A stretch of 64,000 nt of DNA from contig JAGBEO010000003.1 of assembly GCA_017936885.1 (NCBI GenBank), positions 62,001-126,000 of the forward strand. The letters are read 5' to 3'. The notes under the pieces were generated by a model that worked only from the letters and a program-made list of their open reading frames with translations, did no database searches and had not been told where the DNA came from. Position numbers and translations under genes: made by a program. The DNA is from Lachnospiraceae bacterium. Its GTDB lineage: Bacteria > Bacillota > Clostridia > Lachnospirales > Lachnospiraceae. Position 1 is the stretch's first letter. Each line of letters opens with the position of its first letter. Of the stretch, positions 61,579-64,000 are shown piece by piece.

Positions 61579-62994
61579 ATGATTAAGTTTGGAACAGGCG
61601 GTTGGAGAGCGATTATCGGAGAAGATTTTACGAAAGAGAATATTCAGATTCTTTCCAGGGCATTGTGTGATAAGATGCGGGATGAGCAGGTGGAACAGGA
61701 AGGAATTGTGCTTGGCTACGACAGAAGATTTTTGTCCAAGGAAGCCATGCAGTGGGCGGCACAGGTATTTGCAAGGGAAGGCATCAAGGCGTATCTGATT
61801 AACAAATCCGCGCCCACGCCGCTTGTGATGTTTTATGTGATGAAGCATGGCTTTCACTACGGCATGATGATTACGGCAAGCCATAATCCGGCGGTTTATA
61901 ACGGAATTAAAGTATTTACTTACGGCGGCAGAGATGCAGATGAGCAGGAGACAGGCAGAATAGAAAGCTATATTAACGAAGTGACGGACATTCCGGTGGA
62001 GGATATGCCCTATAGTGAAGGGCTGGAAAGCGGGCTGATCGAAGAAATCTATCCTCTGAATGAGTATCTGGACAGTATTATTGATGCGGTGGATATGGAA
62101 AAAATTAAGAGCAGAGGGCTTCGCGTTGCTTTAGACCCGATGTACGGGGTCAGCGAAACATCCCTGAAAACCATTCTGATGACGGCAAGATGCGAGGTTG
62201 AGACGATCCATGAGCGTCATGATACCCTTTTCGGCGGCAAACTCCCCGCTCCTACTGCGGATACGCTGCGTGCCCTGCAGAACTATGTGCTTGACAGAGG
62301 CTGTGATCTGGGAATTGCAACAGACGGTGATGCAGACCGGATCGGTGTCATTGACGATAAAGGAAACTTTTTACATCCTAATGATATCTTAGTGCTACTC
62401 TACTATTATCTGTTAAAATATAAGGGATGGCATGGACCGGCAGTCCGTAACATCTGTACCACGCACCTTCTCGACAGGGTGGCGGCAAGCTTTGGGGAAG
62501 AGTGTTATGAAGTTCCGGTTGGTTTTAAACATATCTCGGCTAAAATGTTTGCCACGGATGCCGTGATCGGCGGTGAGTCTTCCGGCGGTATGGCAGTCAA
62601 AGGGCACATCAAGGGCAAGGATGGAATCTATGCCTCCGCATTACTGGTAGAGATGATTGCCGTGACAGGAAAGAAACTGTCTGAGATTATGGATATGATC
62701 AGAACAGAGTACGGCGGCATGGCATTGGAAGAGCGTGATTACCGTTTCAGTCAGAAAAAGAAAGAAGAAATCAAAAAACAGCTTTTGGAGGATAAAGAAC
62801 TGCCGCAGATCCCATATGAGGTGGACCATATTTCTTATCTGGATGGCTTAAAAATTTACTTGAAGGACGGCGGCTGGATATCTGTTCGATTCTCAGGAAC
62901 AGAACCGTTACTGCGTATTTTCTGTGAAATGAAAGAGAAGAAAGCGGCAGCGGCGTTCTGTGAACTGTTTGAACAGTACCTGGATATCGGCTAA
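61579..62994 (+). CDS. Phosphoglucomutase/phosphomannomutase family protein
   Basis: About 471 residues. All four active-site loops are visible: TASHNPAVYNGIK with phospho-Ser101, metal loop TDGDADRIGV, sugar loop GGESSGGMAV, phosphate loop SGTEPLLRIF. ATG 61579 follows AAGGAAGGGTGATAGGT. It sits six bases after the GH94 stop, an operon that would convert the phosphorolysis product to a hexose 6-phosphate. Confidence 0.9.
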   Translation: MIKFGTGGWRAIIGEDFTKENIQILSRALCDKMRDEQVEQEGIVLGYDRRFLSKEAMQWAAQVFAREGIKAYLINKSAPTPLVMFYVMKHGFHYGMMITASHNPAVYNGIKVFTYGGRDADEQETGRIESYINEVTDIPVEDMPYSEGLESGLIEEIYPLNEYLDSIIDAVDMEKIKSRGLRVALDPMYGVSETSLKTILMTARCEVETIHERHDTLFGGKLPAPTADTLRALQNYVLDRGCDLGIATDGDADRIGVIDDKGNFLHPNDILVLLYYYLLKYKGWHGPAVRNICTTHLLDRVAASFGEECYEVPVGFKHISAKMFATDAVIGGESSGGMAVKGHIKGKDGIYASALLVEMIAVTGKKLSEIMDMIRTEYGGMALEERDYRFSQKKKEEIKKQLLEDKELPQIPYEVDHISYLDGLKIYLKDGGWISVRFSGTEPLLRIFCEMKEKKAAAAFCELFEQYLDIG

Positions 62995-63115
62995 ATTTTC
63001 CCAACCGGATTTGGCATAGAAGTTTGATGAGAATGGGCTTTCAAAAAGGGTGTGAATAGGATAGACTAGAAGAAAAGACATGATTCACACGTCGGAAAAA
63101 GGAACGGTTGTCAGT

Positions 63116-64000
63116 ATGAAAGCACTTATGCAACGGATAAAGAATAAAAACCGGAAGAGAAAATCACTCAAATGGAGCATGGTAAGGATGCTCCTTCTTG
63201 GGTGGTTTTTTCCATTGTTTCTGATAACATTTCTAATGTTTGTCCTGGCGATGGAGAATATTAACAAACAGGTGGAGAATACCATTATGTCTACCACGGA
63301 GAAGGCAGTGGAAATTATGCAGATGCAGTTGAAAGATTGCGAAACCGCTTCCAAGAATGCCTCATATATTCCTACTATTGCCAAAAGCTATATTGCCTAT
63401 CAGCAAGACGGCAATGATAAGGATTTTAAAGACAGTGTGGAAACTTTCTTGAAGCAACAGTATAAGTACAACGACAACTGCAAGACAGCAGAACTGATTT
63501 TGGTTGAAAATCCGGAGAAGCGTTACTTTACGTTAAACAACAGCAATAATGCAACGTATCAGGATATTAAATTCTTTGAACAGTATGCTCAGGACAGAAT
63601 CCTGCAGGTGGCTGAAACGTTGGATACGGCGACGACACTGGTGGGCGTAGAAGGAAGAATCTATATGGTGAGAAATCTTGTCAATTCTTCTTTTCAGCCC
63701 TATGCAGTGCTTGCACTGGAATTGGATCAAGATTCTCTGATGCAGAGTTATGCGGGCATCTGGGGTTATAATGCCGCAGCATTATATTGGGATAATGTGC
63801 TGCTTGCGTCAGACCGGGTAACAACAGAAGAAACTTGTCTGAGCGAGGAGATCAATGCAAAATTAGAGCAGAGCAATGTGGTGTATGAGCAGAAACATGG
63901 GGAATATTCCTACGTATATCGCAAGATGAAACTGTATCAGGGCACTATGGTACTGGTGGTACAGATTGAAAATGATATTACCCAGTCAGGGCTGTTGACG
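63116..64000 (+). CDS. Membrane sensor, probably a YesM-like histidine kinase (partial)
   Basis: The frame is open from ATG 63116 to the right edge (295 codons). MKALMQRIKNKNRKRKSLKW is a basic cytosolic lead, followed by a membrane span (MLLLGWFFPLFLITFLMFVL) and a long external domain with a Cache-like pattern. Kinase domains would lie beyond the window. Sensors of this build often control sugar uptake genes in Firmicutes together with an AraC-type regulator. AAAGGAACGG precedes the start. Confidence 0.75.
   Translation, partial: MKALMQRIKNKNRKRKSLKWSMVRMLLLGWFFPLFLITFLMFVLAMENINKQVENTIMSTTEKAVEIMQMQLKDCETASKNASYIPTIAKSYIAYQQDGNDKDFKDSVETFLKQQYKYNDNCKTAELILVENPEKRYFTLNNSNNATYQDIKFFEQYAQDRILQVAETLDTATTLVGVEGRIYMVRNLVNSSFQPYAVLALELDQDSLMQSYAGIWGYNAAALYWDNVLLASDRVTTEETCLSEEINAKLEQSNVVYEQKHGEYSYVYRKMKLYQGTMVLVVQIENDITQSGLLT

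Overview
This window looks like a chromosomal segment of an anaerobic Clostridia, most likely a gut Lachnospiraceae. The basis is gene content: Gram-positive type ribosome-binding sites, oligosaccharide glycosidases and a GH94 phosphorylase, many MATE/GNAT/HxlR/AraC genes, a lantibiotic-type ABC immunity locus, an agr system with a CXXX-repeat radical-SAM RiPP locus, and core genes (pyrG, ftsH, uvrC). No tRNA, rRNA, insertion sequence, prophage or CRISPR array was seen.

Layout. 0-7 kb: a GH13 oligo-1,6-glucosidase, then a MarR/kinase-remnant/MATE unit on the minus strand, an ArsR plus TauE/SafE pair, a nitroreductase and a TIM-barrel isomerase. 7.1-9.6 kb is a zone of gene decay: a frameshifted MATE tail, a truncated GNAT and an MBL-fold gene with an internal deletion. 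Among these sits an intact GNAT gene behind a leader peptide and an intrinsic terminator, which looks like translation-controlled attenuation. 9.7-14.7 kb: VOC protein, HxlR regulator, two tandem radical-SAM paralogs with a CX4CX2C motif, dCMP deaminase and a YhcG-type nuclease. 14.9-24.4 kb: a ten-gene minus-strand operon encoding an Mrp/Mbh-type antiporter module with four ND2/4/5-like subunits and no oxidoreductase or hydrogenase subunit. 24.5-30 kb: two PLP sulfur-amino-acid enzymes, a ketopantoate reductase-like gene and a LytTR/LiaF-like pair. 30-37 kb: a DUF4143 ATPase flanked by a 26-bp direct repeat, then a three-gene lantibiotic-immunity ABC transporter divergent from its two-component system. 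36.3-47.6 kb: AraC regulator with GH3 beta-glucosidase, pyrG with a leader terminator, DUF1846, ftsH and uvrC.

47.7-58.8 kb is the most interesting part: a visibly A+T-rich block, all on the plus strand. It carries agrA- and agrC-like genes, a short agrD, agrB, a radical-SAM/SPASM maturase that appears fused to a second maturase domain, a small accessory protein, four tandem Cys-repeat precursor peptides (three of them with true starts that must be chosen by hand), and three transport genes. The arrangement implies a quorum-sensing-controlled CXXX-repeat peptide that is modified and exported, with two alternating precursor Cys-spacing types.

59-64 kb returns to carbohydrate metabolism: a GH94 phosphorylase yields a sugar 1-phosphate, a coupled phosphohexomutase converts it, and a membrane sensor (probably a histidine kinase) runs off the right edge.
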